Assembly: GCA_947629635.1 (NCBI GenBank)
Contig: CANREO010000066.1
Location: forward strand, 1-5,709
Length of the DNA: 5,709 nucleotides
Direction: 5' to 3'
From: an uncultured Clostridia bacterium
Lineage (GTDB): Bacteria > Bacillota > Clostridia > Christensenellales > CAG-917
The position numbers and the translations under genes were made by a program. This document shows, in pieces, positions 4,542 to 5,709 of the stretch. Numbering within the stretch: position 1 is the stretch's first letter; each line of letters begins with the position of its first letter. The notes under the pieces were generated by a model. It did no database searches, was not told the DNA's origin, and was given only the letters and a program-made list of their open reading frames with translations.

Positions 4542-5709
4542 TCAGAGCAAAATGCATATTACTCCGCCCTTCCCCTCGTTGACTATTCTGCCTAGCGTTT
4601 TGCGCAACTTTTGCTCCGCATCGGAAGGCACTGTGTGAAGCTTGTTGTTTATACCGTCCGCAACCAACGAACTGAGCGATCTGCCGAAGATATTTGTGTT
4701 CCAAATAGCCTGCTTGTCCTTTTCAAAGTCGGCGAGCATACCGTCTACAAGGTCTTTGCTCTGCTGCTCGCTGCCCACAAGTGGGCTCACTTCCGTCTCG
4801 ACGTCGACCTTCATTATGTGCAAAGAAGGGGCATGCGCCTTGAGTTTTACTCCGTATTGTTGACCCTGCCTCAGGATTTGCGGTTCCATGAGTTCCATCT
4901 CGTCTATCGTAGGCAACACTATGCCATATCCAAGCGTTTCGACTTGCTCGATGGCGGATTGCAACTTTTCTATTTTTTCCCTGCCCTTACACAATTTCTT
5001 GAGTTGCTTAAGCAAATCGAAGCTGTCGGACATTTCTATTCCGCATTCTTTGCTTGCCACCTCATAAAATACGCCTTCGCGCGGCGACATTTCTACGGAT
5101 ACTCTGCCTGTGCCGGCGTCAAGGTTTATAGATGTCGGCTCTTGCCAATATTTTGCGTCCTTAAAGAAAGCGTCTATCTTGTCATAGTCCTTCATCTTGC
5201 TCACTTCGGCGCCCATATTGCGCACAGCGTCGACGATCTCTTTTACTACGTCGCTGTTCGGTGAAAGAGCCTGCACCCAGCGCGGCAAGTTGAAATCTAT
5301 TATAGTTACGGCAAATTCAAGCAATACTGTTTCCAGAATCTCCGTAAGGTCTTGCTCGTCAAGCTCAAGAGCGTTTTTGACGATCACGGAAGCGGCATAT
5401 TTTTCTCTCAACCGCTCTGCAAGTTCTATAGTTTCATCCGCCGTCGGCGTGGCGCTGTTAAGCAAAATCGCAAAGGGCTTTCCGCACTCCTTCAATTCGG
5501 ATATTACGCGCTGCTCAGCCTCTTCATATCTTTCGCGCGCTATATTCGAAAAACTTCCGTCCGTCGTCACGGCAAGGGCAATGGTGCTATGCTCCTTAAT
5601 CACCTTTTGCGTGCCTATCTCCGCCGCCTTGGAAAATGGAATGAGTTCGTCGGACCACGGCGTTGACACCATACGTTCTTTGCCGTCCTCTTCCGCGCCG
5701 AGAGCGCCG
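4542..5709 (-). CDS. spoIVA: Stage IV sporulation protein A, partial (N-terminus outside the window)
   Basis: An ATP-hydrolysing cytoskeletal protein that polymerises on the outer forespore membrane in the mother cell and forms the basement layer of the spore coat. In Bacillus it is anchored by SpoVM. The visible 388 residues correspond to roughly the last four fifths of the ~492-residue family. The frame is open to the window edge (GALGAEEDGKER precedes the internal Met at 5672), so that Met is not the start. Diagnostic segments are AAEIGTQKVIKEHSTIALAV, AEQRVISELKECGKPF, NLPRWVQAL, EPQILRQGQQYGVKLKA, APSLHIMKVDVETE and IWNTNIFGRSLSSLV, with the C-terminal GGVICILL matching the hydrophobic tail that closes the family. 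Walker A and the other N-terminal nucleotide-binding residues are off the edge and cannot be checked. Its promoter (expected to be mother-cell sigma-E in known relatives) is also outside. Confidence 0.96.
   Translation of the reverse strand, partial: GALGAEEDGKERMVSTPWSDELIPFSKAAEIGTQKVIKEHSTIALAVTTDGSFSNIARERYEEAEQRVISELKECGKPFAILLNSATPTADETIELAERLREKYAASVIVKNALELDEQDLTEILETVLLEFAVTIIDFNLPRWVQALSPNSDVVKEIVDAVRNMGAEVSKMKDYDKIDAFFKDAKYWQEPTSINLDAGTGRVSVEMSPREGVFYEVASKECGIEMSDSFDLLKQLKKLCKGREKIEKLQSAIEQVETLGYGIVLPTIDEMELMEPQILRQGQQYGVKLKAHAPSLHIMKVDVETEVSPLVGSEQQSKDLVDGMLADFEKDKQAIWNTNIFGRSLSSLVADGINNKLHTVPSDAEQKLRKTLGRIVNEGKGGVICILL

Noticed and set aside
4542..4556. A C-terminal CILL resembling a prenylation CaaX box on SpoIVA
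   Set aside because: Bacteria lack this processing, and a short hydrophobic tail is normal for SpoIVA.
4611..5264. A 217-codon open frame on the plus strand inside spoIVA
   Set aside because: It is the shadow of the confidently identified SpoIVA frame; its translation is low-complexity and matches no family that I recognise.
1..5709. CRISPR arrays, tRNA genes, insertion sequences or attachment sites
   Set aside because: No regularly spaced repeats, cloverleaf-like segments, transposase motifs or long flanking direct repeats were seen on reading both strands by eye.

Overview
The window looks like chromosomal DNA from an anaerobic, endospore-forming member of the Bacillota, most likely class Clostridia. 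Two things point there. The right edge carries most of spoIVA, a spore-coat morphogenesis gene confined to endospore formers. The left side carries a sulfatase with its oxygen-sensitive radical-SAM activating enzyme, a pairing typical of anaerobes and common in gut bacteria. Shine-Dalgarno sites are strong and promoters are of the sigma-A type. Genus cannot be read from the sequence.

Layout. (1) 5-2751, plus strand: an exported Cys-type sulfatase followed by its anaerobic sulfatase-maturating enzyme (anSME). The two genes overlap by one base, so they form a translationally coupled, self-sufficient desulfation operon. (2) 2763-2984, minus strand: a 73-residue XRE-family helix-turn-helix repressor, convergent with the anSME gene. 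(3) 2985-3097: a compact divergent control region. It holds a fully consensus sigma-A promoter (TTGACA, 17 bp, TATAAT) reading rightward. Two near-identical 15-bp operators of the form TTAGG-N5-CCTAA lie 31 bp apart, centre to centre, and one of them fills the promoter spacer. (4) 3098-3688, plus strand: a zinc-ribbon plus TPR-like gene split by an in-frame TAA that falls inside the TPR motif. (5) 3736-4308, plus strand: an intact 190-residue protein of a family I cannot name, possibly with a PH-like beta domain. (6) 4309-4541: a non-coding junction with an unexplained 10-bp inverted repeat and a perfect-palindrome bidirectional terminator. (7) 4542-5709, minus strand: spoIVA, running off the right edge and missing its N-terminal ATPase part.

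How the genes work together. The anSME converts the active-site cysteine of the sulfatase to formylglycine in the cytoplasm, before the sulfatase is exported to remove sulfate from an external substrate such as a sulfated glycan (the substrate is inferred). The XRE repressor, the zinc-ribbon/TPR gene and the 190-residue gene look like a small self-contained regulated module placed between two unrelated operons. This is the least explained part of the window: its control region is strikingly well formed, yet its first structural gene appears to be broken in this genome. The biochemical role of the module is not evident from sequence. No RNA genes, CRISPR arrays, insertion sequences or integration sites were seen.
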